Shown: positions 25,357 through 34,403, counted from the stretch's first letter. The stretch: DNA of 38,535 nucleotides from Trueperaceae bacterium (GCA_003556805.1 PWQI01000070.1:1-38535); one strand, 5' to 3'. Notes: generated by a model not told the origin, from the letters alone. Translations and numbers: made by a program.

Positions 25357-26193
25357 TCAGGCGTCGTAGCGATGGAACCCGTGGCCGGTCTTGCGACCCA
25401 GGCGACCGGCCTCGACGCGCTTCCGCAACCCCTGGGGCGCCCGGAAGCGCTCGCCGAGCTGCTCGGTGAGCGCGTCGGCGATGGCCAGCATGACGTCGAG
25501 GCCGACGTAGTCGGCGAGCGCCAGGGGGCCCATCGGGTGGTTGAGACCGAGTTCGACGGCGGTGTCGAGGTCCGCCGCCTCCGCCACGCCCTCTTCGTGC
25601 ATGCGCATCGCCTCGATCAGCAAGGCGGCGAGCGCCCTGGTCGTGACGAAACCCTGCCTATCGGCGACCTCCACCACCGTCTTGCCGCACGCTTCGGCCA
25701 CGGCCCTCACCGCCGTGACCACCTCGTCGTCGACCATGACGGTGCGAACCAGCTCGATCAGCCGCATGCGCTCCGGCGGGTTGAACCAGTGCATGCCGAC
25801 GACGCGTGACGGGCGCGACGTGCCGGCCGCGAGCGCGGTCACCGACAGCTGGCTGGTGTTGGTCGCGAACACGGCTGTCGCCGGCGCCTCGCGGTCCACC
25901 GCCGCGAACACGTCACGCTTGAGGCTCAGGGCCTCGGGCACCGCCTCGATCACCAGGTCGCAGCCGCGGGCGACCTCGGCCAGGTCGTCGGTCACCACCA
26001 GGTCGGCCGCCGCGGCGCGCTTGCGGACGCGCGCCTCGGCGCGTTCCAGCGCAGCTCGTGAGGGGTCGAACAACCGGACGGCGAAGCCGTGCTGGGCCAG
26101 GACCGTGGCGATGCCGCCACCCATGGTGCCGGCGCCGATGACGGCGACGCGGCGCGGCAGGGTCGGGGCCGGGTCCGGGGTGGGTTCGTGCAT
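25357..26193 (-). CDS. 3-hydroxyacyl-CoA (3-hydroxybutyryl-CoA) dehydrogenase
   Basis: A 278-residue NAD-dependent dehydrogenase of the single-domain-pair type. It has the Rossmann motif VAVIGAGTMGGGIATVLA, VIEAVPEALSLKRDVF, the FATNTSQLSVTALA stretch, the catalytic His in RVVGMHWFNPP, and the C-terminal LNHPMGPLALADYVGLDVML and GRKTGHGFHRY. Its length equals stand-alone 3-hydroxybutyryl-CoA dehydrogenases, as opposed to FadB fusions. The ATG at 26193 is preceded by AGGAGG. Fatty-acid beta-oxidation or butyrate-type metabolism are both possible. It follows the RsmJ-like gene by 37 bases. Confidence 0.92.
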   Translation of the reverse strand: MHEPTPDPAPTLPRRVAVIGAGTMGGGIATVLAQHGFAVRLFDPSRAALERAEARVRKRAAAADLVVTDDLAEVARGCDLVIEAVPEALSLKRDVFAAVDREAPATAVFATNTSQLSVTALAAGTSRPSRVVGMHWFNPPERMRLIELVRTVMVDDEVVTAVRAVAEACGKTVVEVADRQGFVTTRALAALLIEAMRMHEEGVAEAADLDTAVELGLNHPMGPLALADYVGLDVMLAIADALTEQLGERFRAPQGLRKRVEAGRLGRKTGHGFHRYDA

Positions 26194-26230
26194 GCGCACC
26201 TCCTGCGCCGCCTGTGGCGCTCGGGCGAGT

Positions 26231-27028
26231 CTACGTTGGCGCGGCGGCGCCCCCAGAATAGAGGTCGTAGCGCGTGGTCCGCCCCACCAGGCTGCCCGAC
26301 GGCTCGACGCCCGCCAGGAAAGGGTCGGCGCGGGCCCGTTTGACCACGACGCGGCGCAGCGCGCACGCGCGCGCCGCTGCCAGCAGCCTGCCATCGTCCG
26401 CGAGGTCGCCCTCGTCGGCGAGCGACCAGGCCGCCACGGCGCGCAGCCAGCGTAGCGACACGGCGCTCGTCGCGCGCGTCTCACGGCCGGGGAAGAGCGG
26501 ATCGAGGTAGACGACGTCGTGGTGCGGCAGCGCCGAGAGCAACGCCGTCGCCTCACCCTCGCGCAGCGTGAGGCGCGCCGCCGCCGGATGCGCGCTGGCG
26601 CGCCAGCGCGCCACGGCCGCTTCGAGGAGCAGCGCCATGGCGGGCGAGCGCTCCAGCATCGTCACGTGCGCCCCGGCGGACGCGAGCACGCCGGCGTCGA
26701 CGCCCCAGCCTGCGGTGGCATCGACCACACGCAGCTGCGCGGGCGGACGACCCAGGGCGCGGACGAGCGGGTCGCGGCCGGGGCGCGACACCGGCGGGGC
26801 CGGCGGGCGCCGCACCGCGGCGTTCGCCGGCGGTCCGCGCAGGCCCGGCCCCTCTGCGTCGCACCACACGACGACCGGGGTCGGGTCGGCCGCCTCCCAG
26901 GTGTCGCGCGTCAGGAGCGCCGCCTCGAGGCGCAGCGCGTAAGCGCGCGCGAGCGCCTCGCTGGCGTCGTCGCCCACGACGACGATGGGGCCGTCGGACG
27001 CCAGCTCGGAGCGGCGCTCGGCGCTCAT
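26231..27028 (-). CDS. RsmJ-like class I SAM-dependent methyltransferase
   Basis: RsmJ methylates G1516 of 16S rRNA in E. coli. The predicted 265-residue protein (ATG 27028) has the SAM loop VVDATAGWGVDAGVLASAGA, VTMLERSPAMALLLEAAV, DVVYLDPLFPGRE where RsmJ has its YLDPMFP motif, and the C-terminal RRVVVKRARADPFLAG plus RYDLYSG. The N-terminal 100 residues are Pro/Arg-rich and variable. An upstream ATG (27076) would add 16 residues and also follows a TACGAT box; the start is undecided. RsmJ is best known from Gammaproteobacteria, so a related but distinct target is possible. Confidence 0.7.
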   Translation of the reverse strand: MSAERRSELASDGPIVVVGDDASEALARAYALRLEAALLTRDTWEAADPTPVVVWCDAEGPGLRGPPANAAVRRPPAPPVSRPGRDPLVRALGRPPAQLRVVDATAGWGVDAGVLASAGAHVTMLERSPAMALLLEAAVARWRASAHPAAARLTLREGEATALLSALPHHDVVYLDPLFPGRETRATSAVSLRWLRAVAAWSLADEGDLADDGRLLAAARACALRRVVVKRARADPFLAGVEPSGSLVGRTTRYDLYSGGAAAPT

Positions 27029-27090
27029 GTCCGAGCGCCGTGTGGCGGAATGGCTTGCGAATCGACGGCCCTGCATCGCATGATGTTTCG

Positions 27091-27097
27091 TATCGTA
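27091..27097. promoter_or_regulatory. overlapping back-to-back -10 boxes
   Basis: TATCGTA holds TATCGT on the plus strand (27091-27096) and TACGAT on the minus strand (27097-27092). It lies between the divergent aminotransferase and methyltransferase genes and could fire in both directions. No -35 is convincing on either side. Confidence 0.35.
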
Positions 27098-27156
27098 AGG
27101 CTCAAGCGCCGCTGGGGTTCGTACCGAACGCTGCGGGCCGGCCCCGAGGAGGCACC

Positions 27157-28470
27157 ATGAGCAACCGATCGATCGCAGAGCGCCGCGAGGCCTCCGTCAC
27201 GCGCGCCGCCGCCAGCGTCCATCCGATCTCCCCCGTCAAGGGCCTCGGCAGCTACGTCTGGGACGCCGACGGCACGCGCTACCTCGACTGGACCGTCGGC
27301 ATCGCCGTGATGAACATCGGCCACTCGCACCCGCGCGTCGTCGACGCCGTCCAGCGGCAGGTGGCCGAGTTCCAACACCTGTGCTTCGCGGTCGGCATGC
27401 ACGAGAGCTACGTGGCGGTGGCCGAGCGGCTCGCTTCGATCGCGCCCGGGCCGTCGCCCAAACGCGCGTTCCTCGTCAACTCCGGCGCCGAGGCGGTCGA
27501 GAACACCGTCAAGATCGCCCGCGTCGCCACCGGTCGTCAGGGCATCGTGGCGTTCACGCACGCGTTCCACGGCCGGACCCACATGGGGCTCTCGCTGACG
27601 GGCAAGGCCGACCCCTACAAGGCGGGCTTCGCTCCGCGGGCGGCCGAGGTGTACCGCGCCGCCTACCCGTACGTGTACCGCAACCCCTACGGCCTCCATG
27701 GCGACGCCGCCGCCGACGCCTACCTGGCACAACTCCAGGACCTCGTGAAGACGACGATCGGCGAGAGCGAGGTCGCCGCGTTCCTGCTCGAGCCGGTGGC
27801 CGGCGAGGGCGGCTTCATCCCTGCACCGGAACGCTTCTTGCGGGGGCTGCGCGCGTACGCCGACCGGATCGGTGCGCTCTGGATCGACGACGAGGTCCAG
27901 TCCGGCATGGGCCGCACCGGGCGCTGGTGGGCGGTCGACCACTACGACCTGGAACCCGACCTGGTCGCGACGGCGAAGGCGCTCGCGAGCGGCTTCCCAC
28001 TCGGCGCCGTCGTCGGGCGCGAGTCGGTGATGAACGCGCTCGAGCCGGCGATGTTGGGGTCGACGTTCGGAGGCAACCCGACCGCCTGCGCGGCGGCGCT
28101 CGCCACGATGGACGTGATCGAAGACGAAGGCCTGTTGGCGCGCGCCCAGACGATCGGTGCCGTGCTGCGCGAGCGGTTAGAGACGCTGCAGGCCCGCACG
28201 CCGCGGCTCGGCGACGTGCGCGGCCTGGGTGCGATGGTCGGCCTGGAGTTCGTGGCCGAGGATGGCCACAGCCCGGACCCAGCGCTCGTGCAGCGCATCG
28301 TCGAAGACTGCCGCGAGCGGGGGCTGCTGATCCTGCCGACGGGCACGTACGGCAACGTGATCCGGTTGCTGCCACCGATCCGCATGAGCGACGCTGAGCT
28401 CGCCGAAGGCATGGCGACGCTGGAAGCGGCGATCGCAGCCGCGCTGCGCGAGGCGCCCGTCCCGGCCTGA
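27157..28470 (+). CDS. class III PLP aminotransferase (4-aminobutyrate aminotransferase-like)
   Basis: A 437-residue protein with the full class III pattern: GSYVWDADGTRYLDWTVGIAV, GHSHPRVVDAV, FLVNSGAEAVENTVKIAR (PLP phosphate), HAFHGRTHMGLSLTGK, EPVAGEGGFIPAP, WIDDEVQSGMGRTG (PLP Asp) and ATAKALASGFPLGAVVG with Schiff-base Lys274. The sequence looks closest to GabT-type 4-aminobutyrate:2-oxoglutarate aminotransferases, but ornithine- or other omega-amino-acid use cannot be excluded. ATG 27157 has CCGAGGAGG upstream. No gabD lies nearby. It ends 17 bases from the convergent rhodanese gene. Confidence 0.92.
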   Translation: MSNRSIAERREASVTRAAASVHPISPVKGLGSYVWDADGTRYLDWTVGIAVMNIGHSHPRVVDAVQRQVAEFQHLCFAVGMHESYVAVAERLASIAPGPSPKRAFLVNSGAEAVENTVKIARVATGRQGIVAFTHAFHGRTHMGLSLTGKADPYKAGFAPRAAEVYRAAYPYVYRNPYGLHGDAAADAYLAQLQDLVKTTIGESEVAAFLLEPVAGEGGFIPAPERFLRGLRAYADRIGALWIDDEVQSGMGRTGRWWAVDHYDLEPDLVATAKALASGFPLGAVVGRESVMNALEPAMLGSTFGGNPTACAAALATMDVIEDEGLLARAQTIGAVLRERLETLQARTPRLGDVRGLGAMVGLEFVAEDGHSPDPALVQRIVEDCRERGLLILPTGTYGNVIRLLPPIRMSDAELAEGMATLEAAIAAALREAPVPA

Positions 28471-28487
28471 GACCCGGGGCTCGGCGC

Positions 28488-29342
28488 TCAGCCGCGTTCG
28501 ATGGGGACGCCGACCATGTTGCCCCACTCGGTCCACGAGCCGTCGTAGTTGCGCACGTCCGGGTAGCCGAGGAGTTCGTGCAGCACGAACCAGGTGTGGC
28601 TGCTGCGCTCGGCGATGCGGCAGTACGTGATCACCGGGGCGTCCGGACTCACACCGGCCTCCGCGTAGAGGGCGCGGAGTTCGTCGCGGGAGCGGAACGT
28701 GCCGTCGGCGCGCACGGCCATGGCCCACGGCACGTTGGCCGCGCCTGGGATGTGGCCGCCACGCTGGGCGCCCTCCTGCGGGTACTCCGGCATGTGCAGC
28801 TTCTCGCCCGAGAACTCCTGCGGGCTCCGCACGTCGACCAGCGAGCCGCGCCCGTCCTTGACCGCCAGAAGGTGCTGCATCACGTCGCCCGCGAAGGCGC
28901 GGATGGACGCGTCGCGGTAGGGGACGCGGTACTGCACCGGTGTCACCGCCGGCGCCGTGGCCTCCAGCGCTCTCCCCTCCGCGACCCACTTCTGGCGCCC
29001 GCCGTCCATCAGGCGTACGTCGTCGTGCCCGTTGTACCTGAAGAACCAGTACGCGTAGGCGGCCCACCAGTTCGACTTGTCGCCGTAGAGGACCACGGTG
29101 TGATCAACGCCGATGCCTTTTGCGCCCATGAGCTTCGCGAAGCCGTCGGCGTCGACGAAGTCGCGCACGTCGGGCCGCTGGAGCTCGGTGAGCCAGTCGA
29201 GCGTGACGGCGCCAGGGATGTGGCCCTGCGCGTACAAGAGCACGTCCTCATCGACCTCGACCAGCCGGACGGTGGGGTCGTCGAGGTGATCGTTCACCCA
29301 ATCCGTGCTGACGAGGACGTCGCGCCTCAGGTGGTCATGCAT
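28488..29342 (-). CDS. thiosulfate sulfurtransferase (two-domain rhodanese)
   Basis: Rhodanese moves a sulfane sulfur from thiosulfate to cyanide or another thiophile. The 284-residue protein has two rhodanese domains: an inactive N-terminal one ([28 protein letters not shown]) and a catalytic C-terminal one with [27 protein letters not shown] and the active-site loop [11 protein letters not shown], where Cys is the nucleophile and Arg-Glu-Arg-Ser shape the pocket. It closely follows the CysA/SseA-type rhodanese of actinobacteria and Thermus. ATG 29342 has AAGGAG upstream. Confidence 0.94.
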   Translation of the reverse strand: MHDHLRRDVLVSTDWVNDHLDDPTVRLVEVDEDVLLYAQGHIPGAVTLDWLTELQRPDVRDFVDADGFAKLMGAKGIGVDHTVVLYGDKSNWWAAYAYWFFRYNGHDDVRLMDGGRQKWVAEGRALEATAPAVTPVQYRVPYRDASIRAFAGDVMQHLLAVKDGRGSLVDVRSPQEFSGEKLHMPEYPQEGAQRGGHIPGAANVPWAMAVRADGTFRSRDELRALYAEAGVSPDAPVITYCRIAERSSHTWFVLHELLGYPDVRNYDGSWTEWGNMVGVPIERG

Positions 29343-29460
29343 GCTGTACTCCTTCGGTTCCCCCGGGGATCATCAGCCTACGCGACGGAGCGGCCCGGGC
29401 CGACGTCCGAGGCGACCGCGCGCAGTGCGAACGCCGAACGTGCCCGCCGAGAGCGCGTGC

Positions 29461-29466
29461 TACGCT
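29461..29466 (+). promoter_or_regulatory. -10 box for leaderless rpe
   Basis: TACGCT ends 6 bases before GTG 29473; there is no ribosome site in between. No good -35 is seen. Confidence 0.4.
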
Positions 29467-29472
29467 CGCGCC

Positions 29473-30135
29473 GTGTCAGAGACGATCATCGCTCCATCCG
29501 TCCTGGCCGCCGATCTGGGTCGATTGGCGGAGCAGGTGGCCGCCGTGGAAGAGGCTGGCGCGACCTGGCTCCACGTCGACGTCATGGACGGCCACTTCGT
29601 GCCCAACCTCAGCTTCGGCGCCCCCGTGGTCGCGGCCGTCCGGCGTGCGACACGCTGCTTCGTCGACGTGCATCTCATGATCGAGGCGCCCGAGCGCTGG
29701 GTCGAGACCTTCGTCGCTGCGGGCGCCGACCTGGTGAGCGTCCACGCCGAGGCCACGCCGAACGTCCATCGGGCGTTGGCGGCGATTCGCTCGGCGGGCG
29801 CCAAAGTGGGCTTGGCCGTGAACCCGCTCACGCCGCTGGCGATTTTCGAGGAGGCGCTGGGCGAGATCGACCTCGCGCTGGTGATGTCGGTCGACCCGGG
29901 ATTCGGCGGGCAGCGCTACCTACCCGGCGCGAACGTGCGCCTGGAGCGCCTGCGTCACCTGCGCGACGCGAAAGCGCCGCACGTGTTGCTGCAGGTCGAC
30001 GGCGGCATCGACGAGAGCACCATCGGAGCCGCACGCCGGGCCGGTGCCGACGTGCTCGTTGCAGGCAGCGCCGTGTTCGGGTCCGACGACCCCGGTGCGG
30101 CGTTCGCACGACTCGGGAGCGCGGCACGCTCCTGA
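29473..30135 (+). CDS. rpe: ribulose-phosphate 3-epimerase
   Basis: Rpe interconverts ribulose 5-phosphate and xylulose 5-phosphate in the pentose phosphate and Calvin cycles. The 220-residue TIM-barrel protein has IAPSVLAADLGRL, WLHVDVMDGHFVPNLSFG (metal His/Asp), VDVHLMIEAPERW, VNPLTPLAIFEE, VMSVDPGFGGQRY and VDGGIDESTI, with phosphate loop VAGSAVFGSDDP. GTG 29473 was chosen as the first residue of homology and for its position 6 bases after a -10 box. It ends only 3 bases before the convergent accA stop. Confidence 0.96.
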   Translation: MSETIIAPSVLAADLGRLAEQVAAVEEAGATWLHVDVMDGHFVPNLSFGAPVVAAVRRATRCFVDVHLMIEAPERWVETFVAAGADLVSVHAEATPNVHRALAAIRSAGAKVGLAVNPLTPLAIFEEALGEIDLALVMSVDPGFGGQRYLPGANVRLERLRHLRDAKAPHVLLQVDGGIDESTIGAARRAGADVLVAGSAVFGSDDPGAAFARLGSAARS

Positions 30136-30138
30136 GGC

Positions 30139-31092
30139 TCAGGCTGCGTCGAGGAAGCGTCCCATGCGGCGGAACCGCTCCCGCCGCTCGCGGATGAGGT
30201 CGTCGGGTGCGCGCGAACGGAGCTCGGCAAACGCCCGCTCGATGGTGACGCGAACGGTCTCGATCGCCGCGCCCGGGTCCTTGTGCGCGCCACCGATCGG
30301 CTCTTCGATCACCTCGTCGACGACGCCCTGCTCGAGCAGGTCGTAGGCGGTGAGCTTGAGCGCTTCGGCCGCGCTGGGTGCCTCGGCTGCATCGCGCCAG
30401 CGGATCGCGGCGCACGACTCGGGGCTGATCACCGAGTAGATGGCGTGCTCCAAGATGAACACCCGGTTGGCGACGCCGATCGCCAGCGCGCCGCCCGAAC
30501 CGCCCTCGCCGATCACGACGCTCACGGCTGGCACGCGCAACCGACTCATGCGCTGGATGCTGGCCGCGATCACCCAGGCCTGCCCCTGCTCCTCGGCGGC
30601 GATGCCGGGGTACGCGCCCGGCGTGTCGATCAGGGTCACCACGGGCAGGTTGAACTTGTCGGCCAGGTCGAACAGCCGCATGGCCTTGCGGTACCCGCTC
30701 GGGTGCGCCATGCCGAAGTTGCGGTGGATGTTCTCCTTGGTGTCGCGCCCCTTCTGCTGGGCGAGCACCACGACCCCGGTGTCGCCGAGGCGCGCGAGGC
30801 CACCGACCAGTGCCGTGTCGTCACCCATCGTGCGGTCGCCGTGCAGCTCGGTGAAGTCGTCGACGACCCGCGTGAGGTAGTCGAGCGCGGTCGGTCGACC
30901 CGGCGCGCGCGCGACCTGGACGCGCTGCCAGCGGCTGAGGTTGGCGAAGGTGTCGCGCGTGAGCGTCACCAGGCGCTGCTCGAGCGCACTGATCTCGCCC
31001 GACAGGTCGACGTCTTGCTCCTGAGCGAAGGAGCGCATGTCGCGGATGCGGGCCTCGAGCTCGTCGATCGATTTCTCAAACGGCAGGGGCAC
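30139..31092 (-). CDS. accA: acetyl-CoA carboxylase carboxyltransferase subunit alpha
   Basis: AccA and AccD form the carboxyltransferase half of acetyl-CoA carboxylase, which transfers CO2 from carboxybiotin to acetyl-CoA. The 317-residue protein has the usual N-terminal coil ([15 protein letters not shown]), the [20 protein letters not shown] stretch, [38 protein letters not shown] and [19 protein letters not shown] 31092 has GAGGAGG upstream and overlaps the accD stop by 17 bases, so the two subunits are coupled. Confidence 0.96.
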   Translation of the reverse strand: MPLPFEKSIDELEARIRDMRSFAQEQDVDLSGEISALEQRLVTLTRDTFANLSRWQRVQVARAPGRPTALDYLTRVVDDFTELHGDRTMGDDTALVGGLARLGDTGVVVLAQQKGRDTKENIHRNFGMAHPSGYRKAMRLFDLADKFNLPVVTLIDTPGAYPGIAAEEQGQAWVIAASIQRMSRLRVPAVSVVIGEGGSGGALAIGVANRVFILEHAIYSVISPESCAAIRWRDAAEAPSAAEALKLTAYDLLEQGVVDEVIEEPIGGAHKDPGAAIETVRVTIERAFAELRSRAPDDLIRERRERFRRMGRFLDAA

Positions 31093-32056
31093 GGACGGCC
31101 GCCTCCTCGTCCTCGTCGTGACCTATTGCTTCGTCCGGTTCCTCGGCGACGTCGTCTGGCTCGGTCGACGCGGCCTCCGGGAGGGCCGCCGGGACCACGC
31201 CCGCCGTACCGATGCCGGCGAGCAGCAGCCGGGTGAACGCAGCGATGCGGGCCTTGAGCTCGGAGCGCGGGATGACGTCGTCGAGCATGCCCTTGCGCAG
31301 CAAGAACTCGGAGCGTTGGAAGCCCTCGGGCAGGTCTTGCTTGATCGTCTGCTGGATGACCCGAGGTCCGGCGAAGCAGATCAACGCGCCGGGCTCGGCG
31401 ACCACGAGGTCGCCCAAGGTCGCGAAGCTGGCGGTCACGCCCCCGGTGGTGGGATCGCTCAGCACGCTCACGAACGGTAGACGCCGCTCCGACAGCGCCT
31501 CGAGCGCCACCGTCGTCTTCGCCATCTGCATCAGCGACAGCGCGCCCTCTTGCATGCGAGCACCGCCGGACGCCGAGACGCTGATCAGCGCCCGGCCCTC
31601 GTCGGCAGCGCGCTCGGCGGCGCGTGCGATCTCCTCGCCGACCACCGACCCCATCGACCCGCCCAGGAACGAGAAGTCCATCACGGCCAGCGTGACCGGG
31701 ATGCCGTGGAGCGTGGCCGCGCCCGTGACGATGGCATCGGGGCGTTGCGAGCGCTGCTGCACCGACGTCAGGCGCTCCCGATAGGGTTCGGTGTCGACGA
31801 AGCCGAGGGCGTCGACGGGCTCGACCGCACCCGACCAGCGCTCGAAGCTGCCCTCGTCGGCCAGCATCTCGACGCGCGCGTCGACAGGCATGCGCTCGTG
31901 ATGAGCGCACTCCGGACAGACGTACAGATTGGCCGCCAGGTCCTTACGATAGATCTGCGCGTGACAACCCGAGCACTTCAGCCACAACCCAGCCGGGCTG
32001 GCGTCGTCGTCGCCGCGGGTCGGCCGCTTGCGGCGGAACCAGCGTTCAAGCGCCAT
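31076..32056 (-). CDS. accD: acetyl-CoA carboxylase carboxyltransferase subunit beta
   Basis: A 326-residue protein from ATG 32056 ([12 protein letters not shown]), preceded by GAGGAGG. The N-terminal zinc ribbon is visible as [13 protein letters not shown] and then VCPECAHH, with four Cys ligands. The catalytic crotonase-like core contains [54 protein letters not shown] and [19 protein letters not shown] 14-residue in-frame extension upstream is rejected because it runs past the ribosome site. The C-terminal about 25 residues are acidic and overlap accA. Confidence 0.97.
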   Translation of the reverse strand: MALERWFRRKRPTRGDDDASPAGLWLKCSGCHAQIYRKDLAANLYVCPECAHHERMPVDARVEMLADEGSFERWSGAVEPVDALGFVDTEPYRERLTSVQQRSQRPDAIVTGAATLHGIPVTLAVMDFSFLGGSMGSVVGEEIARAAERAADEGRALISVSASGGARMQEGALSLMQMAKTTVALEALSERRLPFVSVLSDPTTGGVTASFATLGDLVVAEPGALICFAGPRVIQQTIKQDLPEGFQRSEFLLRKGMLDDVIPRSELKARIAAFTRLLLAGIGTAGVVPAALPEAASTEPDDVAEEPDEAIGHDEDEEAAVRAPAV

Positions 32057-32096
32057 GCGTCCTCCTCGCCGGGGCTGGCCACGACCAGCACGCGCC

Positions 32097-32102
32097 ATGA
32101 TA
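32097..32102 (-). promoter_or_regulatory. -10 box for accD-accA
   Basis: TATCAT on the minus strand lies about 40 bases before the accD ATG, in the 66-base gap after the bactofilin gene. It may give accD-accA its own promoter. The -35 match (TGAGGC at 17 bases) is weak. Confidence 0.4.
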
Positions 32103-32122
32103 CACGCGCGGGCCGGCTCGCC

Positions 32123-32677
32123 TCACACGCTCCCCGGTCGCGTCGCATCGCCGGCGGTCGCGCTGCCGTCGTCGTCGGCACTGCGTTCGGCAGCGGCACC
32201 GTCGGAGTCGTTGCCGCCGCCGGCGTCAGCGCCCGCGGCGAGCGCCGCGCCGCTCGGTGCGGCGCTCGGTGCGCCGAGCTGCGGCGGACCATCCGGCAGC
32301 GCCATCTCGGAGCGCCCGACGAACGTCGCGCCATCCTCGATGTCGAGCGCGCCCGCGCGCACGTCGCCTTCGAGCACGCCACCCTTCCAGACCTCGACCT
32401 TGCCGCTCACGCGCACGGCGCCACGGACGCGACCGAGCACGACGAGCGCTGCCGCGACGATCGACGCTCCGTCGACGACGCCGTCCTTGGCGACCTCGAG
32501 CAACCCGTCGACCTCGACGTCGCCGTGGACGGCGCCGTGCAGACGCACACGCCCGCTCGCCTTCACGTCGCCGGTGATGGTGGTGCCGTGGTGGACGTAG
32601 GTGAAGCGCTCGTGCGCCTTCTCGCTCGTCGGTTCGTCGTTGACCGGGGGGCGATCGCGTTGGCTGCGTCGGAACAC
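32123..32677 (-). CDS. bactofilin (polymer-forming cytoskeletal protein)
   Basis: A 184-residue protein from GTG 32677, chosen because GGAGG lies 5 bases upstream. A charged N-terminus of about 25 residues leads to a bactofilin domain (about 28-120), a right-handed beta-helix seen as repeating short strands: TTITGDVKASGRVRLHGAV, GDVEVDGLLEVAKDG, GRVRGAVRVSGKVEVWKGG and LEGDVRAGALDIEDGATF. The final some 60 residues are a Pro/Ala/Asp-rich, probably disordered tail. Bactofilins self-assemble into filaments that organise cell-wall or envelope proteins. A longer frame upstream is a shadow of the SDR gene. Confidence 0.9.
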   Translation of the reverse strand: MFRRSQRDRPPVNDEPTSEKAHERFTYVHHGTTITGDVKASGRVRLHGAVHGDVEVDGLLEVAKDGVVDGASIVAAALVVLGRVRGAVRVSGKVEVWKGGVLEGDVRAGALDIEDGATFVGRSEMALPDGPPQLGAPSAAPSGAALAAGADAGGGNDSDGAAAERSADDDGSATAGDATRPGSV

Positions 32678-32743
32678 GGGGTCCTCCAAGCGCGGGCGGA
32701 CTTGTCGCCGGCGGCGGCTCGCAGGCGGCCAGCGGCGAGGCTG

Positions 32744-32749
32744 GTTGTA
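32744..32749 (-). promoter_or_regulatory. possible extended -10 for bactofilin
   Basis: TACAAC preceded by TGG (extended TGn type) on the minus strand, about 67 bases before GTG 32677. The box is weak, and the rest of 32678-32812 shows only GC-rich DNA. Confidence 0.25.
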
Positions 32750-32812
32750 CCACGCGCACGCTGGGGCGGGCCGTCGCGTGCCGTCCGGGCGCGGCCGCCC
32801 GGCACGCGCGCC

Positions 32813-32841
32813 TTGTGGGGTGCGGCGGCCCGTCGTATCGT
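32813..32841 (+). promoter_or_regulatory. promoter of the leaderless SDR-like gene
   Basis: TTGTGG (32813-32818), a 17-base spacer and TATCGT (32836-32841). The ATG at 32849 begins 7 bases after the box, so the transcript is expected to start at or next to the ATG. Confidence 0.5.
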
Positions 32842-32848
32842 GGGCTGC

Positions 32849-33844
32849 ATGAAGAGCGCAAGGGTCGTCCTGGTCACGAACGTCGGCCAGGGCTTCGGTC
32901 GCGCCGTGGCGCTGTCGTTTGGACACGCCGGATACGACGTCGTGTGCGCCGATCCCGACGTCGATTTGGCGTCGAAGACCGCCGCGGAGGTCGAAGAGGT
33001 CGGAGGTCAGTCGATCCCCGTGCAGGTCGACATGACGTCGCTGCTCGAGGTCCGCTCGGCGTTCGCCAAGGTCTTCGAGATCTTCGGCGTCCTCGGGGGG
33101 GTCGTCCACGTCGCGAACCAGACCAGCCACGCGCGCTTCGACGATCTGTCCGAGAGCGAGTTCGCCGAGCTCTTGCGCGAAGACGTCACGAGCACGTTCT
33201 TGCTGCTGCGAACCGCGAACCGGCTGCTGCGTTCGGGCTGGGTGGTGATCGTCACGCCCCCCGGGACGCCCGAGCACCCGCAGATGGCGGGCATCCAGGG
33301 GGCGATCAACGGCCTCGCCACGGCCATCGCGCTCGCTCCTGAGCGAGCCCCCGTGGCCGTGCGCGCGAGCGATGCCTACGGCTTCGAGACCGAGCCCGGC
33401 TCGGTCCGGCCACGCATCAACCTGGTCGTGCCGTCGCGGGCGGCGTCCGACCCTCGCAGCGACGCGCCGCTCGTGCACGCCGTGCGCTTCCTCGGCTCCG
33501 CTGCGGCCAGCGGCATGCAAGGCGCCGTGTTGCCCGTCGAGCTCCCTCCCCCACCGAAGGTGGTGGAGACGCTCCTCCCAGAGGTGCAGGCGGCCCTCGA
33601 CGACACCGTGCGACAGGGCGACCTCGACGAGGACGACGGGCTCCCCGACGTCTTCGACGACGCGGAGTTGCGCGACGAGATCACGGCGGCCGGTCTCGAC
33701 GACAGCTCGCTCGAGGGCGCCGATGCGACGCTGGAGCGCCTCGAGGAGGCCGCCGAGCAGGCCGACAGGCAGCGCGGGACCGCCGAGGAGACCGCTGCCA
33801 GGCTGCGCTGGGAGGCCGCCGACCTGGGCGGGTGGCAGCGTTGA
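32849..33844 (+). CDS. short-chain dehydrogenase/reductase-like protein without catalytic Tyr/Lys, acidic C-terminal tail
   Basis: A 331-residue protein with an SDR Rossmann fold: VVLVTNVGQGFGRAVALSFGHAGYDVV (20-residue parts of it fit TGxxxGxG, but the first Gly is Asn), VQVDMTSLLEV, GVLGGVVHVANQT and WVVIVTPPGTPE. Where SDRs have YxxxK, it reads MAGIQGAINGLATAI, so Tyr becomes Met and Lys becomes Gln; catalysis is unlikely. Residues about 245-331 are an added Asp/Glu-rich tail ending in a likely coiled coil (LERLEEAAEQADRQ). Its stop TGA overlaps the nrdR TTG start, so the two are cotranslated. A regulatory or NAD(P)-sensing role is only inference. Confidence 0.8.
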   Translation: MKSARVVLVTNVGQGFGRAVALSFGHAGYDVVCADPDVDLASKTAAEVEEVGGQSIPVQVDMTSLLEVRSAFAKVFEIFGVLGGVVHVANQTSHARFDDLSESEFAELLREDVTSTFLLLRTANRLLRSGWVVIVTPPGTPEHPQMAGIQGAINGLATAIALAPERAPVAVRASDAYGFETEPGSVRPRINLVVPSRAASDPRSDAPLVHAVRFLGSAAASGMQGAVLPVELPPPPKVVETLLPEVQAALDDTVRQGDLDEDDGLPDVFDDAELRDEITAAGLDDSSLEGADATLERLEEAAEQADRQRGTAEETAARLRWEAADLGGWQR

Positions 33845-34344
33845 AGTGCCCGTTCTGTTCGTCGGACGACACCCGTGTCGTCAACTCGCGCCCCTCGGAC
33901 GAGGGCGCCGCCATCCGACGGCGACGCGAGTGCAACGTCTGCCATCTCCGCTTCACCACCTACGAGCGCGCGCAGTTCGAGGCGCTGATGGTGCGCAAGC
34001 GCTCGGGACGGCGCGAGGTGTTCGATCCCGACAAACTCCTGGCGAAGCTGGCGATCGCGTGCAACAAGCGACCCATCACCGACAAGCAGCTGCGAGGCTT
34101 CGCATACGGCTTCGAGGACGACGTGTCCACGCCCGAGATCGACAGCGAGGAGATCGGTCGCCGTACGCTGGCGTTCCTGAAGGTGCTCGACGACGTCGCC
34201 TACATCCGCTTCCTGTCGGTGTATCGCGACTTCGACTCGGTCGACCGTTTCATCGAGGAGATCCGGCAACTCGGCAGCAATCGCGGCGAGACCACGCAAC
34301 CCACGCTGGAGCAACTGGCCGAGGAGAGCGCGCGCGACACCTGA
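33841..34344 (+). CDS. nrdR: transcriptional repressor NrdR
   Basis: NrdR is the ATP/dATP-sensing repressor of ribonucleotide reductase genes. The 167-residue product from TTG 33841 begins exactly as the family does (MKCPFC). It has the zinc ribbon [15 protein letters not shown] followed by [18 protein letters not shown], then the ATP-cone ([26 protein letters not shown]). A GTG at 33832 would add three residues; TTG overlaps the upstream stop (TTGA) and fits the family N-terminus better. No nrd genes are in the window. The rplM promoter begins 14 bases after its end. Confidence 0.94.
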   Translation: MKCPFCSSDDTRVVNSRPSDEGAAIRRRRECNVCHLRFTTYERAQFEALMVRKRSGRREVFDPDKLLAKLAIACNKRPITDKQLRGFAYGFEDDVSTPEIDSEEIGRRTLAFLKVLDDVAYIRFLSVYRDFDSVDRFIEEIRQLGSNRGETTQPTLEQLAEESARDT

Positions 34345-34357
34345 TGCCCCCGGCGCC

Positions 34358-34386
34358 TTGCCGTTGAGGGCGAGCCGTGCTAGCAT
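34358..34386 (+). promoter_or_regulatory. promoter of rplM-rpsI
   Basis: TTGCCG (34358-34363), a 17-base spacer and TAGCAT (34381-34386). The predicted start near 34393 gives a leader of about 88 bases before rplM, longer than those of most genes here. Confidence 0.6.
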
Positions 34387-34403
34387 CGCGTTTGGTCTCG
34401 CGT

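Noticed and set aside
32678-33520. N-terminal extension of the bactofilin ORF
   Set aside because: It crosses the promoter and the SDR gene in antisense; the GTG at 32677 has a ribosome site and the domain begins after it.
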